Source: Crickella sp963642455
GTDB lineage: Bacteria > Bacillota > Clostridia > Peptostreptococcales > Anaerovoracaceae
NCBI GenBank assembly: GCA_963642455.1
Contig: CAVIGM010000002.1
Location: forward strand, 3,870 to 67,869
DNA length: 64,000 nucleotides
Direction of reading: 5' to 3'
The notes beneath the pieces were generated by a model. It did no database searches, had not been told where the DNA came from, and saw only the letters and a program-made list of their open reading frames with translations. Numbering within the stretch: the first letter of the stretch is position 1; each line of letters begins with the position of its first letter. This document shows positions 42,697-51,150 of this stretch, one piece after another. A program made the translations under genes and the position numbers.

Positions 42697-44486
42697 TGGG
42701 AAAGAAGAAAATAGCATATCCAAATCCTAAATTCTTCAAGGCTAAGGACAATATGGATTTGAAGAAGCAGGCAGCTAACCTTAAGGAAGTAGGAGGAATC
42801 ATCCTCGACATCGCTAAGGAAGGCGACTACAAGGCTTTTGCCGAGAGACAGCTTGCTAATATGAAGGACGATTTTGCAAGAATTACAAGAGAAGCTAAGA
42901 CTCTTGCTGCAATGTCTCCTGCAGAGAGAAAAGACATCATCCTCAACGGAGAAAAGCACCTTGGCTATCTCTACAGAAAGGGTGATATGGCAACCGTTCG
43001 TCGTGAGTGGAGAGGCGTTAAGGACACAGCTTACGACTTCAAAGAATGGCTGCGCATGTGGGGAATGCTCCTCACAACTTTCTCCAAGGACCTCGTACCT
43101 GCACTGAACACAACCTTCTGGTACAGATGGATGATGAGCTACATGTGCTGCGTTGGTTTCATGGATAAGAACACAATGGGACAGAAGGGCAACGCTCTCA
43201 AGATGTCTCACCTTATGATTTACGACATCTTCCGTTATGTAGCAGAGAACCTTGTATTCCTTGCAAAGGGAGATGAGAAGAACGGTAATTCGACAGAGCT
43301 TTCGAAGAAGATCGTTCTGTTCGACGAGATGACAATGGGTCAGATTATGGCTGGTTTCCCAGACCTTCTGGGTATTCCTTATCAGCTTATGCCAGTATTC
43401 CTGGTATCTGAGATTGACCAGTTGACATGCGTTCCTTACATCGATGCAGTAGAGAGCTTCGGACTTCCTGCTGACACATGCCCTGTTCCATCATCAGAGT
43501 GCGGAGCTCTTGTAATAGACGCTCTTCCACACCTTGGCTCATGCTTCATTTCAAGCTCAATGCCATGCGATGGTTCAGTAATGGCCAGCGAATACATGTC
43601 AAGAAGATTCCCTAACCTGCCTGTATTCCACCTTACATTCCCTGTAAGATACGAATACGAGGAGACAACACCTGATGCGGTTGAGGATATCAAGGCTTGC
43701 ATCAAGTTCGTTGAGGAGCAGACAGGCGCTAAGTGGAGCTGGGATGCTTACTTCGCACAGATGAAGAGATTCAATAAGGAAACAGAGTACGAGCTGCAGA
43801 AGTGGGAAGTTAACAAGACTGACTATCCACAGATTATCGGACCTGTATATGAACTCTTCCGTAAGTGGAACTACGAGATGGACGGCGGTGCAGACCCAAG
43901 AATTATGGCCACATGCGAGAAGGTTAATAAGCTGATGTATGAGGCTTATGACAGAAGAGATGAGGCATGGGTAGGCAAGATGAAGTACAGAGGTATCGTA
44001 TGGTCATGTCCTGCTCACTACTATGCTAACTTCAGTAACTGGATTGCTAACTGCTGGGGCGTAGATATTCTCGTTGAGATGGAGTCACTGAACTTCACAA
44101 AGAAGCTCGAAACAGAGGACAAGGAAGAGGCTCTTATGGACCTCGCAAGACTCTACGAGCGTATGGTAATGAGAAGACATACAAACGGCGGCTACCACAA
44201 TGTAGTTGATGAGCTGTGGAAGCAAGTTGAAGACTGGAGAATCGACATCATCATCATGTACCAGAACGTAGCTTGCAAGAACATGGCAACACTTCAGGGT
44301 ATACTTGATGACCAGTGCAGAGACAAGGGTTACAACATGATTTGGATCGAGCACGATCTGATGGACCCAAGAACTGTTTCGAGAAAGACAATGCGTGACA
44401 AGGTTAACGAGTACATGACAACAGTTATGAAGGCTACACCAGTTGACCCAACGCTCCTCGACTTCGACGACGAGACAGCAATGTAG
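42696..44486 (+). CDS. 2-hydroxyacyl-CoA dehydratase-family (HGD-D) large subunit, module II
   Basis: 596 aa. Paralogue of 36472-38103: shared REWRGVKDT motif, PYIDAVESFGLPADTCPVPS, MPCDGSVMAS, WSCPAHYYANFSNW and the identical style of C-terminus (DPTLLDFDD). The candidate cysteine C262 corresponds to C213 of module I and C291 to C242; C216 has no exact counterpart (C269 is close by). The N-terminus is ~50 residues longer. It is probably the partner of the preceding protein and of the activator that follows. Confidence 0.8.
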   Translation: MGKKKIAYPNPKFFKAKDNMDLKKQAANLKEVGGIILDIAKEGDYKAFAERQLANMKDDFARITREAKTLAAMSPAERKDIILNGEKHLGYLYRKGDMATVRREWRGVKDTAYDFKEWLRMWGMLLTTFSKDLVPALNTTFWYRWMMSYMCCVGFMDKNTMGQKGNALKMSHLMIYDIFRYVAENLVFLAKGDEKNGNSTELSKKIVLFDEMTMGQIMAGFPDLLGIPYQLMPVFLVSEIDQLTCVPYIDAVESFGLPADTCPVPSSECGALVIDALPHLGSCFISSSMPCDGSVMASEYMSRRFPNLPVFHLTFPVRYEYEETTPDAVEDIKACIKFVEEQTGAKWSWDAYFAQMKRFNKETEYELQKWEVNKTDYPQIIGPVYELFRKWNYEMDGGADPRIMATCEKVNKLMYEAYDRRDEAWVGKMKYRGIVWSCPAHYYANFSNWIANCWGVDILVEMESLNFTKKLETEDKEEALMDLARLYERMVMRRHTNGGYHNVVDELWKQVEDWRIDIIIMYQNVACKNMATLQGILDDQCRDKGYNMIWIEHDLMDPRTVSRKTMRDKVNEYMTTVMKATPVDPTLLDFDDETAM

Positions 44487-44532
44487 AAAGATATATCAAA
44501 GGTTTTAATAAAAGGTAAAGGAGAACAAGATA

Positions 44533-45327
44533 ATGAAATATTACGGTGGTTGTGATGTAGGTTCAACCTACACAAAGGCAGTTATTCTCGATGAAGAGGG
44601 CAAGATGGTAGCAGATACTACTATTAAGAGCAAGATTCAGTCAGAGGCATCAGCAAGACTTGCTATGCAGGAAGTTCTTGATAAGGCTGGACTCAAGTCA
44701 GCAGAAGAGCTCGATTATCTGATCGGTACAGGATACGGAAGAAACAAGGTTCCATTTGCTGATGAGAACATTTCCGAGATTTCATGCCACGCTATGGGAG
44801 TTCACGTAACAGACCCTGCAGTAAAGGCTATCATCGATATCGGCGGACAGGACGTTAAGGGTATCCAGGTTGATACAGACGGAACTGTTAAGAACTTCGC
44901 TATGAACGACAAGTGCGCTGCTGGAACAGGAAGATTCTACGAGGCTATGGCAAGATCCTTCGAAATGAGCCTCCAGGATTTCTCAAATCTTTCACTTACT
45001 GCAAAGAACGTAATTCCAATCACAGCACAGTGCACAGTATTCGCTGAGTCCGAGGTTATCACACTCGTTGGTGAGGATAAGCCAATGGACGAAATCGCAG
45101 CTGGAATTCAGATGGCTGTTGCTAAGAGATGCTTCGTAATGGCTAAGAAGGCTGGTGCAACAGACGCTATTACACTGACAGGCGGATGTGCTAAGAACGC
45201 AGGTCTTAAGCAGGCTATCGAGCGTGTACTCAAGCTCAAGGTTATCGACCTCAAGACAGACCCACAGCTGATGGGAGCTCTCGGAGCTGCTGAATTTGCT
45301 CGTCAGAAGGGACAGGCTAAGGCTTAA
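44533..45327 (+). CDS. Archerase-type ATPase activator (HgdC/BcrA/BadF family)
   Basis: 264 aa, ASKHA fold: GCDVGSTYTK (phosphate 1), IDIGGQDVKG and GGCAKNAGL. C128 (NDKCAAGTGRF) and C167 (TAQCTVFAESE) are spaced 39 residues apart, as are the two cysteines that hold the bridging [4Fe-4S] cluster in HgdC. It hydrolyses ATP to push low-potential electrons into the partner subunits. Only one activator exists for two subunit pairs. Length matches HgdC (~260). Confidence 0.92.
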   Translation: MKYYGGCDVGSTYTKAVILDEEGKMVADTTIKSKIQSEASARLAMQEVLDKAGLKSAEELDYLIGTGYGRNKVPFADENISEISCHAMGVHVTDPAVKAIIDIGGQDVKGIQVDTDGTVKNFAMNDKCAAGTGRFYEAMARSFEMSLQDFSNLSLTAKNVIPITAQCTVFAESEVITLVGEDKPMDEIAAGIQMAVAKRCFVMAKKAGATDAITLTGGCAKNAGLKQAIERVLKLKVIDLKTDPQLMGALGAAEFARQKGQAKA

Positions 45328-45344
45328 GCCGAAAGGAGACGCAA

Positions 45345-45518
45345 ATGAAAGATTGTAAAGTATGCAAGGCTACAAAGGCTATTGTAAAGACAACGGCAAT
45401 TGCGGGCGGAGCACTCTTTGCGGTATATATGTGGAACCTCGATCAGAAGCTTCTGAGCTGGGCTTACATCAAGGTTAATGACATTTTCGACCGCAAGAAA
45501 GAGGACATTAAATTCTAA
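45345..45518 (+). CDS. Small single-span membrane protein of module II with an N-terminal CxxC
   Basis: 57 aa (MKDCKVCKATKAIVKTTAIA, then GGALFAVYMWNLDQKLL...). It has a CxxC at residues 4 and 7, a hydrophobic segment (~15-30) and the DxKLL motif seen in the 68-aa protein at 38119. Ribosome binding site GAAAGGAGA upstream of the ATG. Stop TAA overlaps the next ATG by 1 nt. Easily missed because of its size; the paralogy and operon position support that it is real. Confidence 0.8.
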   Translation: MKDCKVCKATKAIVKTTAIAGGALFAVYMWNLDQKLLSWAYIKVNDIFDRKKEDIKF

Positions 45519-46252
45519 TGGAATTATATGATTCAATAATCAAGCAGACGGAGGCTCTTTACGGAGCCTCCTCTTGCAAGGTGTATCCTTACAATCCAGA
45601 TAGAACCTGGAAGGATGTAGGTGCGAACCAGCTCATCATGTTAAGAGATTCGGCCTACGAGCTTGGTGGGGATAGCAAGCCTGCGGTTAATTATAGCTGC
45701 GTTTCGACAGCGGACTTCATAGACAAAGACGAAATCGTAGTATACGGCAGGGATTTAAGCGAAATTAACGGAAGCGTTCCTTTCGCGAGAATAGCAATTA
45801 TTAAAGTTAAGGATTTGAAGGGTGAGGACGAAGACGATACCGAGCCTGTCTTCAGAGCGATTCAGGACATCGACTTTGTTAAGTACCACGTATATCCGGA
45901 AGGCTATATGATAAGAACCTCCTCCGAGAATAACAGAGAGCAGGTTAGAATTAGCAAGGATGCTATAAGAGCGGGTATCAGCTTCGAGAAGGTAGGAAAT
46001 ACTTATATCAAGAAGTATAAGGAGAATCCGAACATCATAAATGTTAAGCTCGTTTTCCTGACTGTTGATGATGCAGATTATGAGCAGATGAAGGATAACG
46101 CGAAGAAGGTAAACGACATTACCAGGACCTTATCGAAGATTCTCGAGGGTATGTCGACAGACTGCAACACCTGCGGACTCAAGTCGATTTGCGACGAGGT
46201 TGAAGGACTTAAGGAATTGCATTTTGGCAAGAACGCCAAGGAATTCAAATAA
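45518..46252 (+). CDS. Stand-alone homologue of the middle domain of acetyl-CoA synthase (CODH/ACS beta subunit)
   Basis: 244 aa. Residues ~48-210 align by eye with the region of Moorella acetyl-CoA synthase before the A-cluster (ELGGDSKPAV against VEMGGNRTPAF, VRISKDAIRAGISF against LRVSKDAVAKGFRF). The C-terminus has C216-x2-C219-x5-C225 where the enzyme begins its A-cluster ligands (CVLC...C). The rest of the A-cluster domain, including the CGC nickel motif, is absent, as is the N-terminal CODH-binding domain. Function unknown; it could bind an Fe-S cluster or accept an acyl/metal group. Last gene of operon II. Confidence 0.75.
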   Translation: MELYDSIIKQTEALYGASSCKVYPYNPDRTWKDVGANQLIMLRDSAYELGGDSKPAVNYSCVSTADFIDKDEIVVYGRDLSEINGSVPFARIAIIKVKDLKGEDEDDTEPVFRAIQDIDFVKYHVYPEGYMIRTSSENNREQVRISKDAIRAGISFEKVGNTYIKKYKENPNIINVKLVFLTVDDADYEQMKDNAKKVNDITRTLSKILEGMSTDCNTCGLKSICDEVEGLKELHFGKNAKEFK

Positions 46253-46256
46253 GGCT

Positions 46257-47129
46257 TTACTCTGTCGGCCGCCTGTAGAAATTGCCGGTAATTAAATCCG
46301 ATTTCTGGACATTGATGAATGCATGTTCATCAATGTCTTTTATTGCCTTAATTATCTTAGGCACCTGCTCGCTTCCGATGACGGAATATACAAGGTTCTG
46401 CTCCTTGTTGAGATAGAAGCCTCTGCCCTTGAAGAGAGTTGCGCCGTGATTGGTTAATTTCCTGATTTCGTCATAGACCTCATCAGGCTTGTTTGTAATA
46501 ATCCACAGCGTGTGTTTCTGGTAGGTCTTGTTCAGCGCATTCAGGATTTGCGTCTGGGTGAACTGATAAATTATCGAATAGAGAGCCTTGTCGAAGCCGA
46601 AGAGAATGCCCGCTATGATGAGCATGACAACGTTTCCAGCGAAGATATAATTCCAGGCGTCGACGCCTCTTCTTTCTGCAAGATAAATCGAGATGAAATC
46701 CGTGCCGCCCGAGCTTGCGCCTGCGTGCAGACATATTGAAATTGCCGTACCATTAATGATGGCTCCGAAGAGAGCGATAAGAAGAACATCATAGGTAACC
46801 GGAATTGTTGGCATTATATCTGTCAGAATAGAAGATAGCACTATTACATATAGCGAATAGAGAGTGAATTTCTTTCCGATGAATTTGAAACCGATATAGA
46901 AGGATATAAGATTGAGAGGAATGTTGATGGCCGTATAAGGCACGAATACTCCCGTGAATTTGTCGAGTGTTCTTTGAATAAGAATGGTAAGTCCGGAAAA
47001 GCCGCCGGGCACGAGCCCGCCATTATTTATGAAGGCGTTGATGTTAAAGGCCATAAGTGCAGACGCAAAAGTAAGAAGAATAATTCGAAGAATCAAGGAC
47101 TTGACCTTGCCGTGAGATTCGATCCACAT
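46257..47129 (-). CDS. YitT-family membrane protein (DUF161/DUF2179)
   Basis: 290 aa from ATG 47129, chosen because GGAGG is 6 nt upstream; the frame stays open to 47243. Five or six membrane helices (ILLTFASALMAFNINAFI, GGLVPGGFSGLTILI, AGASSGGTDFISIYLAERRG) are followed by the cytoplasmic DUF2179 domain (RKLTNHGATLFKGRGFYL). No transport substrate is firmly known for the family. It converges with the acetyl-CoA synthase-like gene (4-bp gap). Confidence 0.88.
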   Translation of the reverse strand: MWIESHGKVKSLILRIILLTFASALMAFNINAFINNGGLVPGGFSGLTILIQRTLDKFTGVFVPYTAINIPLNLISFYIGFKFIGKKFTLYSLYVIVLSSILTDIMPTIPVTYDVLLIALFGAIINGTAISICLHAGASSGGTDFISIYLAERRGVDAWNYIFAGNVVMLIIAGILFGFDKALYSIIYQFTQTQILNALNKTYQKHTLWIITNKPDEVYDEIRKLTNHGATLFKGRGFYLNKEQNLVYSVIGSEQVPKIIKAIKDIDEHAFINVQKSDLITGNFYRRPTE

Positions 47130-47228
47130 ATAAAGCCTCCGTTTGCCGACGCATGTGACTAAGTTCGCTTTTATAATAGCACGAAAGAGAGTCCCTGTCC
47201 TCGAAATAGAAAATGTATGCATGAATAC

Positions 47229-47257
47229 TTGACGAGTCGTCACAATATTGATATAAT
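47229..47257 (+). promoter_or_regulatory. Predicted promoter of rpmE
   Basis: TTGACG (47229-47234) and TATAAT (47252-47257) with a 17-bp spacer, 64 nt upstream of the rpmE ATG. Confidence 0.75.
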
Positions 47258-47321
47258 TTTCAAGCTGTGTTGTAGGAGTTGAACTTCACTACATAGACTA
47301 TATAGAGAAAGAGGTACTCCC

Positions 47322-47519
47322 ATGAAGGAAGGAATCCATCCTGATTATAAGGAATGTAAAGTTACTTGCGCATGTGGTAACACTTTCACAACACTTTCCA
47401 ACAAGGAAGAGATGAGAGTTGACATCTGTTCAGAGTGTCACCCATTCTTCACTGGTCAGCAGAAGTTTGCTAACCGTGGCGGACGTGTTGAGAAGTTCAA
47501 GAACAAATACAACCTGTAA
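47322..47519 (+). CDS. rpmE: 50S ribosomal protein L31 (zinc-type)
   Basis: 65 aa. It has the zinc ligands CAC (C16, C18) and CSEC (C37, C40) and the family HPFFTGQQKFANRGGRVEKF segment. As the zinc-binding form it can be exchanged for a zinc-free form in some bacteria; none is in this window. It normally follows rho. Confidence 0.95.
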   Translation: MKEGIHPDYKECKVTCACGNTFTTLSNKEEMRVDICSECHPFFTGQQKFANRGGRVEKFKNKYNL

Positions 47520-47534
47520 CTTACAAGGCCTTAC

Positions 47535-47560
47535 AAACGCTCCATCAAGGAGCGTTTTTT
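47535..47560 (+). terminator. Terminator of rpmE
   Basis: AAACGCTCC / GGAGCGTTT stem, 5-nt loop, followed by a run of T. Confidence 0.9.
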
Positions 47561-47607
47561 CATGCCAGATAATATCTTAGCAAAGCCTATCAAATTGGGC
47601 GCTTTTC

Positions 47608-47616
47608 TGCTATAAT
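47608..47616 (+). promoter_or_regulatory. Extended -10 promoter of prfA
   Basis: TGCTATAAT is a perfect extended -10 element; no good -35 is seen. It starts a transcript of the prfA-sua5-rpiB group with a leader of about 130 nt. Confidence 0.5.
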
Positions 47617-47754
47617 ACTAAGTTGAAAAAGAGCAGATTTAACTGCGAACTGAATCGCGAATTGAATCGCAGAAGAATTCAAAAGAATTACAAAAGCAAT
47701 TCTGAATCAATCACGAAAGAAAGCAAATAATTAAACTAAAGCAGGAGTTAATAT

Positions 47755-48825
47755 ATGTTTGACAAATTGGACTTCATATTAGAGAAGTACGAAGAATTAT
47801 CAAAGAAAGTTTCGGATCCGGATGTAATCGCTGACCAGGCGAACTGGCAGAAGTACATGAAGGAAATGAGCGAGCTTGAGCCTATCGTTAAGGAATACGA
47901 GGCTTATAAGAAAGCCAAGGAGTCGCTTGCCGAGGCGAAGGAGATTCTCGAGGCGGAGTCAGATGAAGAGCTTAGGGAGATGGCAAGAGAGGAGCTCAAG
48001 GACCTTGAATCCCAGATAACGGATTCGGAGGCTAAGCTCAAGGTTCTGCTGCTGCCTAAGGACCCTAACGACGAGAAGAACGTTTTCCTCGAGATTAGAG
48101 CGGGCACTGGCGGCGACGAAGCGGCACTTTTTGGAGGAGACCTTCTTAGAATGTACCTTCGTTATGCTGAAAGAAGACGCTGGAAGACCGAGATTATCGA
48201 TATGAACGACACGGGAATCGGCGGAGTCAAGGAAGCGACCGTTCTTATTAAAGGTAAAGGCGCATATTCAAGACTCAAGTTCGAGAGCGGCGTTCACCGC
48301 GTGCAGAGAGTTCCTGAGACCGAGTCGAGCGGAAGAATTCACACAAGTGCGGCAACAGTCGCAGTGCTTCCGGAGGTCGACGATGTAGAGGTCAAGATCG
48401 ATCCTAATGATGTCAAGGTCGATGTATATAGAGCATCCGGCAACGGCGGCCAGTGTGTAAATACGACTGACTCCGCGGTAAGAATGACACACCTTCCAAC
48501 AGGAATCGTTGTTACCTGCCAGGACGAGAAATCGCAGATTCAGAACAGAGAGAAGGCTATGCGAGTTCTCAAGGCAAGACTCTATGACAAAATGGTCCAA
48601 GAGCAGAACGACAAGATTTCGGCGGATAGAAAGAGTCAGGTTGGTTCGGGAGACCGCTCTGAGAGAATCAGAACGTATAATTTCCCACAGGGAAGAATGA
48701 CGGACCACAGAATCAATCTTACTATATATAAGCTCGACCAGTTCCTTGATGGAGATATTGACGAGGCCATAGACGGACTGATTACAGCAGATCAGGCAGC
48801 GAAGATGGCTGACTTCGGTGAATAA
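47755..48825 (+). CDS. prfA: Peptide chain release factor 1
   Basis: 356 aa. GGQ motif in RASGNGGQCVNTTDSAVRMTH with the glutamine that PrmC methylates; the domain 1 coiled coil at the N-terminus and the C-terminal GDRSERIRTYNFPQGRMTDHRI. It ends translation at UAA and UAG. AGGAG precedes the ATG. sua5 starts 3 nt after its stop. Confidence 0.96.
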   Translation: MFDKLDFILEKYEELSKKVSDPDVIADQANWQKYMKEMSELEPIVKEYEAYKKAKESLAEAKEILEAESDEELREMAREELKDLESQITDSEAKLKVLLLPKDPNDEKNVFLEIRAGTGGDEAALFGGDLLRMYLRYAERRRWKTEIIDMNDTGIGGVKEATVLIKGKGAYSRLKFESGVHRVQRVPETESSGRIHTSAATVAVLPEVDDVEVKIDPNDVKVDVYRASGNGGQCVNTTDSAVRMTHLPTGIVVTCQDEKSQIQNREKAMRVLKARLYDKMVQEQNDKISADRKSQVGSGDRSERIRTYNFPQGRMTDHRINLTIYKLDQFLDGDIDEAIDGLITADQAAKMADFGE

Positions 48826-48827
48826 AG

Positions 48828-49853
48828 ATGCATACTTTGAAGCTACAGGACAATTTAGATGATATCAAGCTTGCGGCTGAGATTATTAAAGGCGGCGGAC
48901 TTGTTGCCTTCCCAACCGAGACGGTCTACGGACTTGGCGCAAATGCGCTCAATGAAGAGGCTGTTAAGGCCGTATATCTCGCAAAAGGTCGCCCAAGCGA
49001 CAATCCGATGATAGTTCATATCGGGAATATGAGAATGCTCGACCAGCTCGTGCAGTACACCAACGAGGACAGCTCCAAGCTGATGAAGGCTTGCTGGCCA
49101 GGACCAATAACCTTCATCCTGCCAAAGAGCGACTTAGTTCCTAACGTGACAACTGGCGGACTTGGAACAGTTGCAATAAGAATGCCGGCAAATAAAGTCG
49201 CGCTTGCCCTGATAAATGCGTCGGGAGTTCCGATTGCAGCACCAAGCGCAAACATTTCCGGAAGACCAAGCCCAACGAATTATCAGGATGTAATCGAGGA
49301 TATGGACGGCAGGATTGATGCCATAATTCAATCCAAAGATTGCGAGGTAGGCATAGAATCAACAGTGGTTAATCTGTGCTCGGGCACACCGACCATTCTA
49401 AGACCGGGTTTTTACACCAAGGAGAAGCTGACCGAGCTGCTTGGCAAGCCCGTCGAATATGATAGATCTCTATATGAGAATGGCGTGGATGCGCTCGATC
49501 CTGCGAAGGGAGCTCAGGCCTTGGACGATTTCAAGCCTATGTCGCCTGGAATGAAATATAAGCACTATGCACCTAAGGCGCAGGTTAGGCTGATTCGCGG
49601 GAATGACGAAGCCGCAAGGCAAAGAATCATGATGCTCGGCATCGAGGCGAAGCGTCACGGAGAGAAGGTAGCCGTTCTCGACTACGACGGGGATGCTGCA
49701 AAAGCGGCAAAAAAGTTTTTCTCGGATTTGAGAGAGCTCGATAGACAGAGTTACGATTTGATTCTCGTAAGAACTCTTGATGAAGAGGGCTTCGGGTTTT
49801 CAATAATGAACCGCATGCTCAAGAGTGCGGGGTACGATATTGTAGAGGATTAA
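48828..49853 (+). CDS. L-threonylcarbamoyladenylate synthase (Sua5/YwlC)
   Basis: 341 aa: an N-terminal YrdC domain (GGGLVAFPTETVYGLGANAL, SDNPMIVHI, GVPIAAPSANISGRPSPT) and the C-terminal Sua5 domain (PGMKYKHYAPKAQV). It makes the threonylcarbamoyl-AMP used for t6A37 in tRNA. It is coupled to prfA (3-nt gap) and followed by rpiB, as in many Clostridia. Confidence 0.94.
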   Translation: MHTLKLQDNLDDIKLAAEIIKGGGLVAFPTETVYGLGANALNEEAVKAVYLAKGRPSDNPMIVHIGNMRMLDQLVQYTNEDSSKLMKACWPGPITFILPKSDLVPNVTTGGLGTVAIRMPANKVALALINASGVPIAAPSANISGRPSPTNYQDVIEDMDGRIDAIIQSKDCEVGIESTVVNLCSGTPTILRPGFYTKEKLTELLGKPVEYDRSLYENGVDALDPAKGAQALDDFKPMSPGMKYKHYAPKAQVRLIRGNDEAARQRIMMLGIEAKRHGEKVAVLDYDGDAAKAAKKFFSDLRELDRQSYDLILVRTLDEEGFGFSIMNRMLKSAGYDIVED

Positions 49854-49867
49854 AGGAGACGAGGCGT

Positions 49868-50296
49868 ATGAAGATAGTAATCGGATGCGATCACGCAGGT
49901 TTTCCGCTTAAGGAGGAAGTTAAGCAGAAGCTGCTGAAAGAGGGTCACGAAATTATCGATGTTGGCACAAATTCAGCAGAGTCTGTGGATTATCCTATTT
50001 ACGGAAGAGCAGTAGGAGAGGCTGTTGCAAAAGGCGAGGCAGAAAGAGGCATCGCAATCTGCGGATCGGGTATAGGAATTTCTATCGCCTGCAATAAGGT
50101 TAAAGGTGTAAGATGCGCACTATGTACTTCTGTTGAGATGGCAGAAATGTGCAGAAGACACAATAATGCTAATGTTATTGCGATGGGCGCAAGAATGATA
50201 GATAAGGAGCTTGCTTTCAAGATGGTTGACACTTGGCTGACAACGGAATTTGAAGGCGGCAAGCATCTTAGAAGAATAAATATGCTCGAAGATTAA
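49868..50296 (+). CDS. rpiB: Ribose-5-phosphate isomerase B
   Basis: 142 aa. IGCDHAGFPLKEEVK, the catalytic-region CGSGIGISIACNK and HNNANVIAMGARMI are the family motifs. Interconverts ribose 5-phosphate and ribulose 5-phosphate. Ribosome binding site AGGAGACGAGGCGT. A 106-bp A/T-rich gap with repeated AAATCGAA follows. Confidence 0.94.
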   Translation: MKIVIGCDHAGFPLKEEVKQKLLKEGHEIIDVGTNSAESVDYPIYGRAVGEAVAKGEAERGIAICGSGIGISIACNKVKGVRCALCTSVEMAEMCRRHNNANVIAMGARMIDKELAFKMVDTWLTTEFEGGKHLRRINMLED

Positions 50297-50402
50297 ATCG
50301 AGAACCTAAGCAAAGACTAAATCGAATCAATTGACTTAAGTTGAAATTAAATCGAAATGATTCGAATCAAATTGAAGAATATAAAATTTAGGAGGAAACA
50401 AA

Positions 50403-51032
50403 ATGAGTAAGGTAATGGTATTTGATCATCCGCTGATTCAGCACAAGGTTGGCAGACTTAGAAGAAAGGAGACCAACAGCAAGGACTTCAGAGAATTCGT
50501 TAAGGAAGTTGGAATGCTGATGGGCTACGAGGTTACTCGCGACCTTCCTCTTGAGGATGTTGAAATTGAGACACCTATTTGCAAGACAGTATGCAAGCAG
50601 CTCAAAGGAGAGGATCTTGCAATCGTTCCTATCCTTCGTGCAGGACTTGGCTTCGTAGACGGAATCTTGGCTCTTTGTCCAAACGCAAAGGTTGGACACA
50701 TCGGCCTTTACAGAGACCCAGACACACACGAGCCAGTTGAATACTACTGCAAGCTTCCAGAGGATATTGGCAAAAGAAGAGTTGTTGTAGTTGACCCAAT
50801 GCTCGCAACAGGCGGCTCTGCAGTTGCGGCAATCAACTTTATCAAGGAAAGAGGCGGAAAGGACATCGTATTTATGTGCCTTATCGCAGCTCCTGAGGGC
50901 ATCGACGCTCTGCAGGCAGCTCACCCAGACGTAGACATCTACATTGCAGCTAAGGACGAGAAGCTGAACGAGAACGCTTACATCGTACCGGGCCTTGGCG
51001 ACGCAGGAGATCGTCTCTTCGGCACTAAATAG
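50403..51032 (+). CDS. upp: Uracil phosphoribosyltransferase
   Basis: 209 aa. Contains PRPP-binding VVVVDPMLATGGSAVAAI and the uracil-recognition segment at the C-terminus (AYIVPGLGDAGDRLFGT). Salvages uracil to UMP. Strong AGGAGGAAAC ribosome binding site. It is followed by T-rich sequence but no convincing hairpin. Confidence 0.96.
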   Translation: MSKVMVFDHPLIQHKVGRLRRKETNSKDFREFVKEVGMLMGYEVTRDLPLEDVEIETPICKTVCKQLKGEDLAIVPILRAGLGFVDGILALCPNAKVGHIGLYRDPDTHEPVEYYCKLPEDIGKRRVVVVDPMLATGGSAVAAINFIKERGGKDIVFMCLIAAPEGIDALQAAHPDVDIYIAAKDEKLNENAYIVPGLGDAGDRLFGTK

Positions 51033-51150
51033 TTTTTTCCCCTAAGAGATAAATTCCCGTGGCAACTTCAGCGAGGCTGTCGCGGAACTTAAGAATAACC
51101 TTTCCTGATAGAGCTTCGGGTTGAGAATGTAAGAAAGAAAGGGTAAAGAT

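Noticed and set aside
50297..50402. Repeated AAATCGAA motifs between rpiB and upp as a possible regulatory array
   Set aside because: Irregular spacing and A/T-rich drift; no convincing unit or palindrome.
51033..51150. Possible T-box riboswitch in front of tyrS
   Set aside because: No AGGGTGG/T-box core and no antiterminator pair was seen in the leader.
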